DNA of 64,000 bases from Citreicella sp. C3M06 (GCF_018860705.1 NZ_JAHKQA010000072.1:124001-188000); one strand, 5' to 3'; positions 1 through 8,880 are shown, numbered from the stretch's first letter. The notes: generated by a model from the letters alone, not told the origin. Program-made: numbers and translations.

Positions 1-37
1 TGCGCCGCATCCGATCTGCGGTTGAAAAGGACGGGCA

Positions 38-790
38 TCAACCACGGTAGAGATAGCCCAAAGCGGCCTCTGTTCCGAGGTCGATCTGGCTGCGCAGGAA
101 GGTCAGGTCGTTTTTGGACAGCTGCGGCGGTGTTGCGGGGCGCGGCGCGACTGATGGCACAAAGCGCGCGCCAAGCCGTTTTGTCACCGGGCGGAACCCC
201 TGCGGCGCAGGTGGCAGCGCCAGGCTCTGCTCGATTGCAGCGACGAAATCGCGCGGTGCGCCTTGCACCGCCTCGAGGCGACACAGGATCATCGTGCAGC
301 CGCGGTTCAGAAAACTCAGCAACCCTTCGATCTTGGCCCGGCGCAATGCGAACAGATTGGCATAGGGCAGGCCGGTCAACGGGTGGCGATCCAGTTGCAA
401 GGGTTGTCCGACGCCGCCAATCGTCTTGAGCGGCGGGAAATAGCGTTCACGGTCGGCGATGGTGGCCCATTCGGCGCGCAGGAAATCGGCGAATTCGAGC
501 GCCTGCATCTGCGGCGGGCAATGCCACGGCTTGGCGTGCATCGAGCGCGCCCAATCTTCGGCGTGGCGGATCACGCAGACCGCCGCCGTATCCGCCGGGA
601 TCGCCGTCATATGGGGCAGGGCGTGTTTCCATCCCAGCGCCTCGGTCGGGACCAGCGCGGTGTTGCGGCCCAGTAATCGCTTGACGAAATTGGTTCCCGA
701 CGAGCGCTCTCCGAACACCTGAAAGCGGGTGATCGCGCCGCCATCATGGGCGATCTGCCAGCCGGTTTCTGGGAATGCCTCGGAAATCAT
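38..790 (-). CDS. Sulfotransferase-like P-loop protein
   Basis: A 250-residue protein with a P-loop-like turn near residues 27-40 (GERSSGTNFVKRLL). This resembles the 5'-phosphosulfate-binding loop at the N-terminus of sulfotransferase-family proteins. A second conserved-looking stretch, CVIRHAEDWARSMH, fits the 3'-phosphate-binding strand and helix. There is no signal peptide or membrane segment, so a cytosolic enzyme acting on a surface glycan or lipid precursor is likely. The ATG at 790 is preceded by GAGG at good spacing. It is transcribed divergently from the glycosyltransferase at 940, which supports a role in surface polysaccharide decoration. The acceptor substrate is unknown, and sulfate transfer itself is inferred from the loop only. 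Confidence 0.6.
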   Translation of the reverse strand: MISEAFPETGWQIAHDGGAITRFQVFGERSSGTNFVKRLLGRNTALVPTEALGWKHALPHMTAIPADTAAVCVIRHAEDWARSMHAKPWHCPPQMQALEFADFLRAEWATIADRERYFPPLKTIGGVGQPLQLDRHPLTGLPYANLFALRRAKIEGLLSFLNRGCTMILCRLEAVQGAPRDFVAAIEQSLALPPAPQGFRPVTKRLGARFVPSVAPRPATPPQLSKNDLTFLRSQIDLGTEAALGYLYRG

Positions 791-939
791 GACCCTGCCT
801 CACCGTCGATTTTCAGAATGTTACCCGCGCTGCGGCCTCTGGGCGATAGTCTTTCCGGCCCCTCGCGGCTAGAGTTCGTGTCAGCACGAGGCGTGCGCCG
901 CTTCGTACCCGGGCAGGCGATGACACGAAAGAGATCTTG

Positions 940-1812
940 ATGCAGAGCATTTGCGCGGCAGTCACCATGGTGCGGGACGATCCGGTCTTCCTGAAAACAT
1001 GGGTGCGCTATTACGGCGACCTGCTGGGGCGCGAGAATTGCACCGTGGTCAACCATGGTCACGAGCCCGAGGTCGCCCGCATTGCCGAGGGTTGCAACCT
1101 CATCGGCATTCCCGGCGATCTGCACCGGAATTTCGACATGAAACGCTGGCGGCTGCTGAACGGGCTGGTGGCGGGGCTGCGCGGCTATTACCGCCATGTG
1201 ATCGTTGGCGATGTCGACGAGCTGGTGGTGCTCGATCCCGAAGCCGGAGCTCTGCTGGACTGGCTGCGCGCACAGCCCGGTCGGCGGGTGCTGACACCGC
1301 TTGGGCTGGAGGTGATCCACCGCCCCGAGATCGAAACCGAGCCGCTGGGCGCGGGCATCCTTGGGGCGCGGCGCCATGTGCGGCTTGCGCCGCATTATTC
1401 AAAGCCCTGCGTGCTTTCGATGGGCACCAAGATCGCGCGGGGCGGGCATTTCACTCAGGCCGAAACGCTGCATGTGCCCGATCCGCTTTACCTGTTCCAT
1501 CTGAAATTCTGCGATCTCGCGACCTATAGCGCGACGATGGACCGGCGCAATGCCATGACAGGCGCGGTCGGCGCGGGCGTTGAAGAGGCGGCCATCGGTC
1601 GACACTGGTTTGCCGAGGCGCGGGGCGAAGACCGAGCGGTGTTTGACCGCTTTGCCGGGCTCAGGATGCAGGACGGGTTCGATCTTGGCTGGGTGCGCAA
1701 GCGGATGAAGCGCAGCTGGAAACCCCGTGGCGATACGGGATTCTGGCAGTTCGACCGGCCGGAGTATGACCAGCAATATTGCCTGCCAGAGCGGTTCTTC
1801 GGGCTGTTCTGA
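940..1812 (+). CDS. Glycosyltransferase family 2-like protein
   Basis: A 290-residue protein beginning CAAVTMVRDDPVFLKTWV, typical of the short GT2-like family (Glyco_tranf_2_4 type) found in capsule and exopolysaccharide loci. A DVD motif at residues 91-93 (VIVGDVDELVVLD) is the likely metal/nucleotide-sugar binding DxD element. An aromatic, basic C-terminus follows. I use the ATG at 940, with AAAGAG just upstream; a TTG one codon earlier is also open. No transmembrane segment is evident. Sugar donor and acceptor cannot be read from sequence. It is divergent from a sulfotransferase-like gene and convergent with a small membrane protein gene. Confidence 0.7.
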   Translation: MQSICAAVTMVRDDPVFLKTWVRYYGDLLGRENCTVVNHGHEPEVARIAEGCNLIGIPGDLHRNFDMKRWRLLNGLVAGLRGYYRHVIVGDVDELVVLDPEAGALLDWLRAQPGRRVLTPLGLEVIHRPEIETEPLGAGILGARRHVRLAPHYSKPCVLSMGTKIARGGHFTQAETLHVPDPLYLFHLKFCDLATYSATMDRRNAMTGAVGAGVEEAAIGRHWFAEARGEDRAVFDRFAGLRMQDGFDLGWVRKRMKRSWKPRGDTGFWQFDRPEYDQQYCLPERFFGLF

Positions 1813-1816
1813 ACGC

Positions 1817-2353
1817 TCAGTAACCGCCGGTTGACGACACGAAGGCGATGTTGCCCAGATCGACAGGCATCTTGTCGGCAGCAGCAACGATCAGCGAGCG
1901 CGAGTTGGTGTCCAGCAGGCCGAAAGCCGCCTCGAAGACGCTGTCGGGCGTATAGACAAAGCCAGCGGCCAGCATCGCGCCAAACAGCAGCCCGCCAGAG
2001 TTTCCCTTTGTGGCCCCGCGCGTGCAGGCGAAAAGGTAACGCAGCAGATGCATCGCCAGCATCACTGCCGAGATCGCCAGCAACGCTGCCAGCCCGTAAA
2101 AGATGTAGTCGTGATACTGGGTGTCGAGCTTGCCGCGAAGCAGGCTTGTTTCGATGGAATCGCGGTTGCGGGCGACTGAGAGGCAGACAAAGGCCCAGCC
2201 GAAGCCAAGCAGCAGCGATACGAACGGGCGCGAAGGTGCTGGGGGCGTCGTCGAATCTGGTCTGCGGCTCGCTTGCACATAGCAGGGATCGACTCGCTTG
2301 ATACGAGCCTGGAAATCATCCTGCGTCATCTTGCGGAAGGCATGTTTCTTCAT
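1817..2353 (-). CDS. Hypothetical small membrane protein
   Basis: A 178-residue protein with a hydrophilic, proline-rich N-terminal 40 residues. Three hydrophobic stretches follow at about 43-61, 83-108 and 119-134, so it is an inner-membrane protein. I recognise no family. The reading frame is open further upstream, but the ATG at 2353 is preferred because the upstream extension has an atypical Cys/Arg/Pro-rich composition and this ATG has a GGGAC-like ribosome site. It ends 4 nt after the convergent glycosyltransferase gene. Function is unknown. Confidence 0.55.
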   Translation of the reverse strand: MKKHAFRKMTQDDFQARIKRVDPCYVQASRRPDSTTPPAPSRPFVSLLLGFGWAFVCLSVARNRDSIETSLLRGKLDTQYHDYIFYGLAALLAISAVMLAMHLLRYLFACTRGATKGNSGGLLFGAMLAAGFVYTPDSVFEAAFGLLDTNSRSLIVAAADKMPVDLGNIAFVSSTGGY

Positions 2354-2703
2354 CGGCTCTGTCCCTGTCACACTTCGAAGCGTCTTTGCGTTCCAACGTA
2401 CCGGACCGGGCTTCGCATGGCTTGGCTCTGTCCGTCCCGGGCGGTGTCCTGCGGCAGCGCAGGTGATGACCACGTATTGAACGCTAGGAATGAAATATGG
2501 CGGGCATGTGGCCGATTGCGCCGAAGTCGCGGATTCACCGCGTTGGGTCCACTCGTTCTCTAAACCCTGTTAAAAATTGTACAGGCTCAAGGCCCTGAAG
2601 CGATTCAGCGTCGCGGCGCGCAGCCGCCGAGAAGGGCGAGCTTGGAATGCCGAAGGGCGGGATCGCTCCCGCCCTTGCACGATCGTCGCGACGCTGTGAT
2701 GGA
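2354..2703. other. Intergenic region, no gene seen
   Basis: About 350 bases between the 3' end of the M20 peptidase gene and the start of the small membrane protein gene, both on the minus strand. It holds the hairpin at 2653-2676 and presumably the promoter of the membrane protein gene. I could not pick out a convincing -35/-10 pair. No open frame here has coding character. Confidence 0.5.
2653..2676 (-). terminator. Probable terminator hairpin after M20 peptidase gene
   Basis: A perfect 10-bp stem (AAGGGCGGGA pairing with TCCCGCCCTT) closes a TCGC loop 27 bases beyond the peptidase stop codon. No T-tract follows on the minus strand, so termination strength is uncertain. It may act mainly as a 3' mRNA-stabilising structure. 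Confidence 0.55.
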
Positions 2704-4077
2704 TCAGCCCGCCATGGCAGCCAGAATGCGTGCCCAGCTGCGCGTGCCCTTGTGAAAGCTCTCAAGGTCGTATTTTTCGTTCGGAGAATGGATCTGGTCG
2801 TCATCCTTGCCCCAGCCGACCAGCATCGCATCCATACCCAGAATAGACTTGAAATAGCCCGCGATCGGGATCGAGCCACCACAGCCCGCATAGGCCGCCG
2901 GATTGGGCCATTCATCGGTCAGCGCGGCGCGCGCGGCCTCGAATGCGGGGTGCTCGGTCGACATCTGCGCAGCGGGCGAACAGCTGTGATCCTTCCACGC
3001 GATCTTGCAATCGGCGGGCAGCTGCGCCTCGACCCAGGCGCGAAAGTTCTTGCGGATGGCGTGGGGATCCTGCGTGCCGACAAGGCGAAAACTGATCTTG
3101 GCCGAGGCTTCCGACGGCAGCACCGTCTTGAACCCCGCGCCGGTATAGCCGGACCAGAGTCCGTTGATCTCGGCGGTGGGGCGCGCCCAGATCATTTCGA
3201 GCGGACTGACCGCCGCTTCCCCGGCGGGCTCGGACAGGCCGACATCACCAAGGAAGCGCTGATGGTCAAAACCCAGCCCTTCCCATTGCGCTTTCAGCTC
3301 GTTCGACAGCACCGGCACGCCTTCGTAGAGCTCGGGCACCTGAATGACGCCATTGTCGTCGAAGAGCTGCCCGAGGATGCGGGTCATCACCCGCGCCGGG
3401 TTCATCGCAAGCCCGCCGTACATGCCCGAATGCAGATCCTTGTCGGGGCCGGTGATGGTAAATTCCTCGCCCAGCAGGCCGCGCAGCATGGTCATGATCG
3501 CCGGCACGCGGGATTCGAACAGCCCGGTATCGCAGATCAGCGCCAGCTCGGCGTTCAGCTCGTCGGCGTTTTCCTTCATGAAAGGGATCAGCGAGGGCGA
3601 ACCGCTTTCCTCTTCGCCCTCAAGGAAGAAGGTGATTTTGCAGGGCAGCTTGCCATGCTCGGCCTTGAAGGCGCGGCAAGCCTCGATAAAGGTCATCAGC
3701 TGGCCCTTGTCATCCGCTGCGCCGCGCCCGCGGATCACCTTGCCCTTGGGCGTGTCTTCGATCGCGGGATCGAACGGGTCGCGCTTCCACAGCGACAGCG
3801 GATCGACCGGCTGCACATCGTAATGGCCATAGAACAGGATATGCGGGCCATCGCCGTCGTAATGGCCCACCACCATCGGATGGCCCGGCGTCGGGCGTTT
3901 CGAGGCGCTCACGCCCAGCGATTGCAGGTCGGCCACCAGCCAGTCGGCGGCGCGGTCGCAATCGGCCTTATAGGCCGGATCGGTCGAAATCGACGGGATT
4001 CGCAGCAGTTCCAGAAGCCGTTCGGTGGCGGCGGGCAGGTCGGAATCGATCCGGGCGAGAACGGCATCGAGAGACAT
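2704..4077 (-). CDS. M20 family dipeptidase
   Basis: A 457-residue zinc-dependent aminoacyl/dipeptidase of the M20 (ArgE/DapE/CPG2) family. GHYDVQP at 84-90 supplies the first metal His and Asp. GRGAADDKGQ around 117-126 supplies the bridging Asp, and EGEEESGS at 153-160 supplies the catalytic Glu pair. The central lid/dimerisation domain follows from about residue 200 to 320. Length and motif order match the cytosolic 'dipeptidase' subgroup rather than DapE or ArgE. The ATG at 4077 is chosen over one seven codons upstream because an AAAGGA ribosome site sits just before it. The exact peptide substrate is unknown. Confidence 0.9.
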   Translation of the reverse strand: MSLDAVLARIDSDLPAATERLLELLRIPSISTDPAYKADCDRAADWLVADLQSLGVSASKRPTPGHPMVVGHYDGDGPHILFYGHYDVQPVDPLSLWKRDPFDPAIEDTPKGKVIRGRGAADDKGQLMTFIEACRAFKAEHGKLPCKITFFLEGEEESGSPSLIPFMKENADELNAELALICDTGLFESRVPAIMTMLRGLLGEEFTITGPDKDLHSGMYGGLAMNPARVMTRILGQLFDDNGVIQVPELYEGVPVLSNELKAQWEGLGFDHQRFLGDVGLSEPAGEAAVSPLEMIWARPTAEINGLWSGYTGAGFKTVLPSEASAKISFRLVGTQDPHAIRKNFRAWVEAQLPADCKIAWKDHSCSPAAQMSTEHPAFEAARAALTDEWPNPAAYAGCGGSIPIAGYFKSILGMDAMLVGWGKDDDQIHSPNEKYDLESFHKGTRSWARILAAMAG

Positions 4078-4125
4078 GGGGGGTCCTTTCACGGTCACTT
4101 TGGCGCGAGCCTAGCAGCGGCGCAC

Positions 4126-4144
4126 GGGGTGTCCAGTACACCCC
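4126..4144. repeat. Inverted repeat upstream of the dipeptidase gene
   Basis: Perfect 7-bp arms GGGGTGT and ACACCCC are separated by CCAGT. It lies about 50 bases upstream of the dipeptidase start, between that gene and the divergent hemA. It could be an operator for either gene or a short RNA hairpin. Confidence 0.4.
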
Positions 4145-4299
4145 CTGCACGGCAACGTCACGACCACGAGACCAATCATCACCAGCCCGGCGACGCGTGT
4201 GCCGCAGATTCAGTCCGTGGCCGCTCCCCTGCGCCTTGGCGGGTGGGGCAATGCGTCTGTTGTGCGGTGGACAGAGCGTCGCATTGCCATCCTTAAGTC

Positions 4300-4313
4300 T
4301 TGATGCAAATCAA
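4300..4313. promoter_or_regulatory. FNR/FnrL-type box upstream of hemA
   Basis: TTGATGCAAATCAA is a perfect match to the FNR consensus TTGAT-N4-ATCAA. It lies 140 bases before the hemA start codon. A -10-like GATAAA at 4335-4340 would place the box centre near -40, the usual position for FNR activation. FnrL control of hemA is established in Rhodobacter; here it is inferred from the site. Confidence 0.8.
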
Positions 4314-4371
4314 GGAGGGCGCGGCTAGAATGGCGATAAAGCGTGGACATAAAGATGTACGGACGTTATTT

Positions 4372-4387
4372 ATTCACGACTGTGAAT
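4372..4387. promoter_or_regulatory. Dyad in the hemA leader
   Basis: ATTCAC-GACT-GTGAAT is a 16-bp dyad with perfect 6-bp arms, 66 bases before the hemA ATG and downstream of the FNR box. It does not match the TGT-N12-ACA pattern of PpsR/CrtJ. It may bind an unidentified regulator or form a small hairpin in the leader mRNA. Confidence 0.4.
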
Positions 4388-4452
4388 GCGGGACAAGCCA
4401 ACCCGAAGACGCCGCACAACCAAAGACGACTGACAGACAAGAAGGTGCGGCC

Positions 4453-5697
4453 ATGATCAACGAGGAGATGCCGGTGGATTACACCGCGAAGCTCGACGAA
4501 GCCCTGAACCGCCTGCACGACGAAGGCCGCTACCGCACCTTCATCGACATCGAGCGCAAGAACGGGCAGTTTCCTCACGCCACATGGCGCAAGACCGACG
4601 GCTCTGAAACGCCGATCACCGTGTGGTGCGGCAATGATTATCTGGGCATGGGGCAGCACCCGGCGGTGCTGGCGGCGATGCATGAGGCGATTGATGCCAC
4701 CGGCGCGGGTTCGGGCGGCACGCGCAACATCTCGGGCACCACGGTCTATCACAAGCGGCTCGAAGCCGAGCTGGCCGATCTGCACCAGAAGGAAAGCGCG
4801 CTGGTTTTCTCGTCGGCCTACATCGCCAACGATGCCACGCTGTCGACCCTGCCGAAGCTCTTTCCCGGCCTGATCATCTATTCCGACGAGCTGAACCATG
4901 CCTCGATGATCGAAGGCATCAAGCGCAACGGCGGGGCCAAGCGGATCTTTCGGCACAATGACTTGGCGCATCTGCGTGAGCTGCTCGCGGCAGACGATCC
5001 CCGCACCCCCAAGCTGATCGCCTTTGAATCGGTCTATTCGATGGATGGCGATTTCGGCCCCATCGAAGCGATCTGCGATCTGGCCGACGAATTCGGCGCG
5101 CTGACCTATCTTGATGAGGTGCACGCGGTGGGCATGTACGGCCCGCGCGGCGGCGGCGTGTCCGAGCGCGACCAGCTCACGCATCGCATCGACATCATCA
5201 ACGGCACGCTGGGCAAGGCATTCGGGGTGTTTGGCGGCTATATCGCGGCGTCTTCGAAAATGTGTGACGCCGTCCGCTCTTACGCGCCGGGCTTCATCTT
5301 TACCACCTCGATCCCGCCCGCCGTGGCGGCCGGGGCGGCGGCGTCGATTGCGCATCTCAAGGTTGATGCCACGCTGCGCGAGCGTCACCAGACCCAGGCC
5401 CGGATCCTGAAGACCCGGCTCAAGGCGATGGGCCTGCCGATCATCGACCACGGCAGCCACATCGTGCCGGTCATTGTCGGCGATCCCAAGCACACCAAGG
5501 TGCTGTCGGACATGCTGCTGGATCGCTACGGCATCTATGTGCAGCCGATCAATTTTCCGACAGTGCCGCGCGGCACCGAAAGATTGCGCTTTACGCCGTC
5601 TCCGGTGCATGGCGCAGCAGAGATGGATGTGCTGGTCCGGGCGATGGATGCGCTGTGGTCGCATTGCGCGCTCAACCGTCAGGAGATGAGCGCCTGA
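4453..5697 (+). CDS. hemA: 5-aminolevulinate synthase
   Basis: A 414-residue PLP enzyme that condenses glycine and succinyl-CoA to 5-aminolevulinate, the first step of tetrapyrrole synthesis by the C4 (Shemin) pathway of alphaproteobacteria. It tracks Rhodobacter HemA closely from [18 protein letters not shown] onward. The glycine-rich GTRNISGT (89-96), DEVHAVG (221-227) and PLP lysine K255 in NGTLGKAFG are all present. The ATG at 4453 follows GAAGGTG and gives the family's usual length. The frame is open further upstream to about 4300, but that stretch contains the FNR box and is not expected to be coding. A strong terminator follows, so the gene is probably monocistronic. Oxygen-responsive control is inferred from the FNR box. 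Confidence 0.97.
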   Translation: MINEEMPVDYTAKLDEALNRLHDEGRYRTFIDIERKNGQFPHATWRKTDGSETPITVWCGNDYLGMGQHPAVLAAMHEAIDATGAGSGGTRNISGTTVYHKRLEAELADLHQKESALVFSSAYIANDATLSTLPKLFPGLIIYSDELNHASMIEGIKRNGGAKRIFRHNDLAHLRELLAADDPRTPKLIAFESVYSMDGDFGPIEAICDLADEFGALTYLDEVHAVGMYGPRGGGVSERDQLTHRIDIINGTLGKAFGVFGGYIAASSKMCDAVRSYAPGFIFTTSIPPAVAAGAAASIAHLKVDATLRERHQTQARILKTRLKAMGLPIIDHGSHIVPVIVGDPKHTKVLSDMLLDRYGIYVQPINFPTVPRGTERLRFTPSPVHGAAEMDVLVRAMDALWSHCALNRQEMSA

Positions 5698-5732
5698 TCC
5701 CCTCTCGCGGCTGATCTCATTGCCTCGAAAAC

Positions 5733-5763
5733 AAGCCTTCTCCCGCTGGTGGAAGGCTTTTTT
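5733..5763 (+). terminator. Intrinsic terminator of hemA
   Basis: AAGCCTTC pairs with GAAGGCTT around an 11-base loop and is followed by a run of six T. It begins 36 bases after the hemA stop codon. Confidence 0.85.
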
Positions 5764-6027
5764 CTTGATTTGACAATATCTTTACAACCGCAGTTCACCA
5801 GATCGACAAACCCTCGATTTTTCCAGCTATTCATGCGGGTTGCCCTTGGTTGGCGCTAACGCCGCTGGCCGGGGGCAGGCTTTCGACATGTGCGGAACCA
5901 CGCTTATGCGCGCCGTTGCTGTGTAAAACCAGTTGTGATGTGCTAACCTAATCTCAATAAGAAGCGCATCGCGAATCGCGCAGGCGTGATTGGGCGGCAT
6001 TGGGACAGCGGTAATCGGGTTGAACGC
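5764..6027. other. Intergenic region upstream of the RodZ-like gene
   Basis: This 264-base stretch between the hemA terminator and the RodZ-like gene is relatively AT-rich at both ends and presumably carries the promoter of the rodZ-ispG unit. AT-rich candidates lie near 5930-5965, but no clear -35/-10 pair stands out. No gene is seen. Confidence 0.4.
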
Positions 6028-7605
6028 ATGATCGGGCGGAAATCCTCACGCAAGGCTGACGGCGCGGCCGTGGTTCGGCCTCGCGGCTTCGACGATTACT
6101 CGTTGAAGCTTGGTGATGTCATGCGCGGCGAACGTGCGACGATGGGCAAGTCCCTTCTGGATGTTCAGCGCGAGCTGCGCATCAAGGCAAGCTACATCGC
6201 AGCGATCGAGAATTGCGACCCTTCTGCTTTTGATACTCCGGGCTTTATCGCCGGTTACGTGCGTTCTTACGCGCGATACCTTGGCATGGATCCCGATGAG
6301 TGCTTCGGCCAGTTCTGCAATGAAAGCGGCTTCTTCGTTGCGCATGGCATGTCCGAGAAGGCATCGACCATCCGCAAGGCCTCGGTCGGCAGCGCCTCTG
6401 TCAGCGACATGCCGCGCCCGGTGGCGCGCGACCCGTTCCGCGATCCCAAGATGCCCTTCGTGCCGCGTGGCGACAGCCTGTTGTCGCGGATCGAGCCGGG
6501 GGCCGTTGGTTCGATGCTGGTGCTGATCGCGCTGATCGGGGGCATCGGCTATGGCGGTTACGCCGTTCTGCGCGAGGTGCAGCGGGTGCAGCTGGCCCCG
6601 GTCGATCAGACCCCGGTTGTGCTGAGCGAGCTTGATCCTCTTGAGGCCGCGACCCGCGCAGGCGAAGCGCCGGAGGATGAGATCGCTGGCATCGGCGCCT
6701 TTACGCCGCCCTCTGCCGAGGCGATGGATCGGCTCTATCGACCGCAGGCGCTTGATGTGCCGGTGCTGGTGGCGCGTGATGCGCCGATCTCGTCGCTCGA
6801 TCCGTCGACGGTAGGGGTCTTTGCCAATCGCGGCTCTGCGCCCAAGTCTCTCGCCTCGCCCGATGGCTCGGAGCGTCTGGCGCAGGTTTCGGCTCCGGGG
6901 GAGGTGACGGTGGTTGCCGTGCGCCCGGCATGGGTGCGGGTGCGCGCCGCGGATGGCAGCGTGCTGCACGAAGGTGTGATGAACGCGGGCGAGACCTGGA
7001 CCGTTCCTGCGGATCAGGCGGATGCCCAGCTCAACGCCGGGGAATCCGGCGCGGTGTACCTTGCCATTAACGGCCAGACCTACGGTCCGGTCGGCCCCGC
7101 TGGTCGCACCACCCGCGATCTGTCGCTGCAGCCCGACCTGCTGGCAGCGGTGCTGAGCCCCGCCGATCTGTCGAAAGATGCCGATCTGGACCGGATGCTT
7201 GCGGATCGCCCGCAGTTTGCCAGCGTGCAGGGCGTGCCCGGCCAGCCCAAGGTGCTGGAAGACGGCGCGCCCGGTGTGACGATGATCGCGGTACGCCCGG
7301 CTTGGGTGCGCGTGCGCGCCGCCGATGGTTCGGTGATCTACGAGGCGATCATGAACGCTGGCGACACCTTCAAACTGCCCGCCACCGAAGAGCCCGCGAC
7401 CCTGCGGGTGGGAGAATCCGGCGCGGTCTATTTCGCGGTCAACGGCCAGACCTACGGTCCGGCTGGCAGCAGTGGCAAGGTCACCAAGAACCTCGCGTTG
7501 TCGGTCGACAACCTGACCAAGAGCTATCAGGTTGCGGATATCGCCCAGGATTCCGATCTTGAACGTGTGGTGGCAGAATTGAACAGCGCCGCCCTCACAG
7601 AATAG
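6028..7605 (+). CDS. RodZ-like membrane HTH protein with duplicated C-terminal domain
   Basis: A 525-residue protein. An N-terminal Xre-type helix-turn-helix domain spans about 27-95 (LGDVMRGERATMGKSLLDVQ), one membrane segment about 159-181, and a long periplasmic part follows. That part carries two copies of a DUF4115-like unit starting at about residues 293 and 417. Each copy opens with VRPAWVRVRAADGSV and contains ESGAVY and NGQTYGP. RodZ proteins link cytoplasmic MreB to the cell-wall elongation machinery, and rodZ next to ispG is a conserved gene order in proteobacteria, as here. The ATG at 6028 gives the MIGRK start I recall for this family; a GTG at 5986 is also open. The tandem duplication is the unusual feature. 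Confidence 0.8.
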   Translation: MIGRKSSRKADGAAVVRPRGFDDYSLKLGDVMRGERATMGKSLLDVQRELRIKASYIAAIENCDPSAFDTPGFIAGYVRSYARYLGMDPDECFGQFCNESGFFVAHGMSEKASTIRKASVGSASVSDMPRPVARDPFRDPKMPFVPRGDSLLSRIEPGAVGSMLVLIALIGGIGYGGYAVLREVQRVQLAPVDQTPVVLSELDPLEAATRAGEAPEDEIAGIGAFTPPSAEAMDRLYRPQALDVPVLVARDAPISSLDPSTVGVFANRGSAPKSLASPDGSERLAQVSAPGEVTVVAVRPAWVRVRAADGSVLHEGVMNAGETWTVPADQADAQLNAGESGAVYLAINGQTYGPVGPAGRTTRDLSLQPDLLAAVLSPADLSKDADLDRMLADRPQFASVQGVPGQPKVLEDGAPGVTMIAVRPAWVRVRAADGSVIYEAIMNAGDTFKLPATEEPATLRVGESGAVYFAVNGQTYGPAGSSGKVTKNLALSVDNLTKSYQVADIAQDSDLERVVAELNSAALTE

Positions 7606-7654
7606 TCCAACCTGTCAGGCACCGCCCGAGCGAACGCGCATTTTCGCGAGTCTG

Positions 7655-7670
7655 ACCTTGACGTAAAGGT
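7655..7670. promoter_or_regulatory. Palindromic operator-like site before ispG
   Basis: ACCTTGACGTAAAGGT is a 16-bp dyad in which seven of the eight base pairs are symmetric. It lies 80 bases before the ispG start and is followed by another GACGTC. Its length and form resemble operators of MerR-family regulators, but the cognate protein cannot be named. Confidence 0.4.
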
Positions 7671-7749
7671 GACGTCTCTGGTCTTGAGCCCGCTGGGGCG
7701 TTAGGTAGGGCCAAGAAAATACCCATCGTCCCGCGGAGGTCCTGCAGGT

Positions 7750-8880
7750 ATGAGCCACAATCCCATTCGTCCATGGCGCAACATCGAGCGGCGCGCGTCG
7801 CGTCGCATCATGGTGGGCAATGTCCCGGTGGGCGGAGACGCTCCGATCTCTGTCCAGACCATGACAAACACCATCACCACCGATGTCGCCGCCACGGTGG
7901 CACAGGTGCAGCGCGCGGCCGACGCCGGGGCCGATATCGTGCGTGTTTCGGTGCCCGACGAGGCCAGCGCCAAGGCGCTGAAGGAAATCGTGCGCGAAAG
8001 CCCGGTGCCGATCGTCGCTGACATCCATTTCCACTACAAGCGCGGCATCGAGGCCGCCGAGGCGGGCGCGGCCTGCCTGCGCATCAATCCGGGCAACATC
8101 GGCAGCCCCGAGCGGGTGCGCGAGGTCATCGCCGCCGCCCGCGACAACGGCTGTTCGATGCGCATCGGCGTCAACGGCGGCTCGCTCGAACGCCACCTGC
8201 TGGAGAAATACGGCGAGCCATGCCCCGACGCGATGGTTGAATCGGCGCTCGATCACATCCGCATTCTGGAAGACAACGACTTCCACGAATTCAAGATCAG
8301 CGTCAAAGCCTCGGATGTGTTCCTGTCGGCAGCCGCCTACATGGGGCTGGCCGAGGTCACCGACAAGCCGATCCATCTGGGCATCACCGAGGCGGGCGGG
8401 CTGACCTCTGGCACCATCAAGAGCGCCATCGGCCTTGGCCAGCTGCTGTGGATGGGCATTGGCGACACCATCCGTGTCTCGCTCTCGGCCGATCCGGTCG
8501 AGGAAATCAAGGTCGGCTACGAGATCCTGAAATCGCTCGGGCTGCGGCACCGGGGAGTGAACATCATCTCTTGCCCGTCCTGCGCCCGGCAGGGGTTTGA
8601 CGTGATCAAGACGGTCGAGGCGCTGGAACAGCGGCTGGAACACATCAAGACGCCGATGAGCCTGTCGATCATCGGCTGCGTGGTGAACGGGCCGGGCGAG
8701 GCGCTGATGACCGATGTCGGCTTCACCGGCGGCGGCGCGGGCAGCGGCATGGTCTACCTTGCCGGCAAGGCCAGCCACAAGATGAGCAACGAGCAGATGA
8801 TCGACCACATCGTCGAAGAGGTCGAGAAAAAGGCCGCCCAGATCGACGCGGCAGAGATTCCATCCGAAGCCGCGGAATGA
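7750..8880 (+). CDS. ispG: 4-hydroxy-3-methylbut-2-enyl diphosphate synthase (flavodoxin type)
   Basis: A 376-residue iron-sulfur enzyme of the MEP isoprenoid pathway. It reductively opens methylerythritol cyclodiphosphate to HMBPP. The N-terminal TIM barrel ([31 protein letters not shown]) and the C-terminal [4Fe-4S] domain are intact. The cluster cysteines are C275 and C278 (CPSC) and C310 ([10 protein letters not shown]). The ATG at 7750 is preceded by GGAGG. It lies 144 bases after the RodZ-like gene, and a histidine kinase gene starts 4 bases downstream, suggesting co-transcription. The protein is cytosolic. Confidence 0.97.
   Translation: MSHNPIRPWRNIERRASRRIMVGNVPVGGDAPISVQTMTNTITTDVAATVAQVQRAADAGADIVRVSVPDEASAKALKEIVRESPVPIVADIHFHYKRGIEAAEAGAACLRINPGNIGSPERVREVIAAARDNGCSMRIGVNGGSLERHLLEKYGEPCPDAMVESALDHIRILEDNDFHEFKISVKASDVFLSAAAYMGLAEVTDKPIHLGITEAGGLTSGTIKSAIGLGQLLWMGIGDTIRVSLSADPVEEIKVGYEILKSLGLRHRGVNIISCPSCARQGFDVIKTVEALEQRLEHIKTPMSLSIIGCVVNGPGEALMTDVGFTGGGAGSGMVYLAGKASHKMSNEQMIDHIVEEVEKKAAQIDAAEIPSEAAE

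Noticed and set aside
4078-5697. hemA and an FNR box as a sign of a photosynthesis gene cluster
   Set aside because: No bch, crt, puf or puh gene occurs in the window, and hemA is needed by all members for heme.
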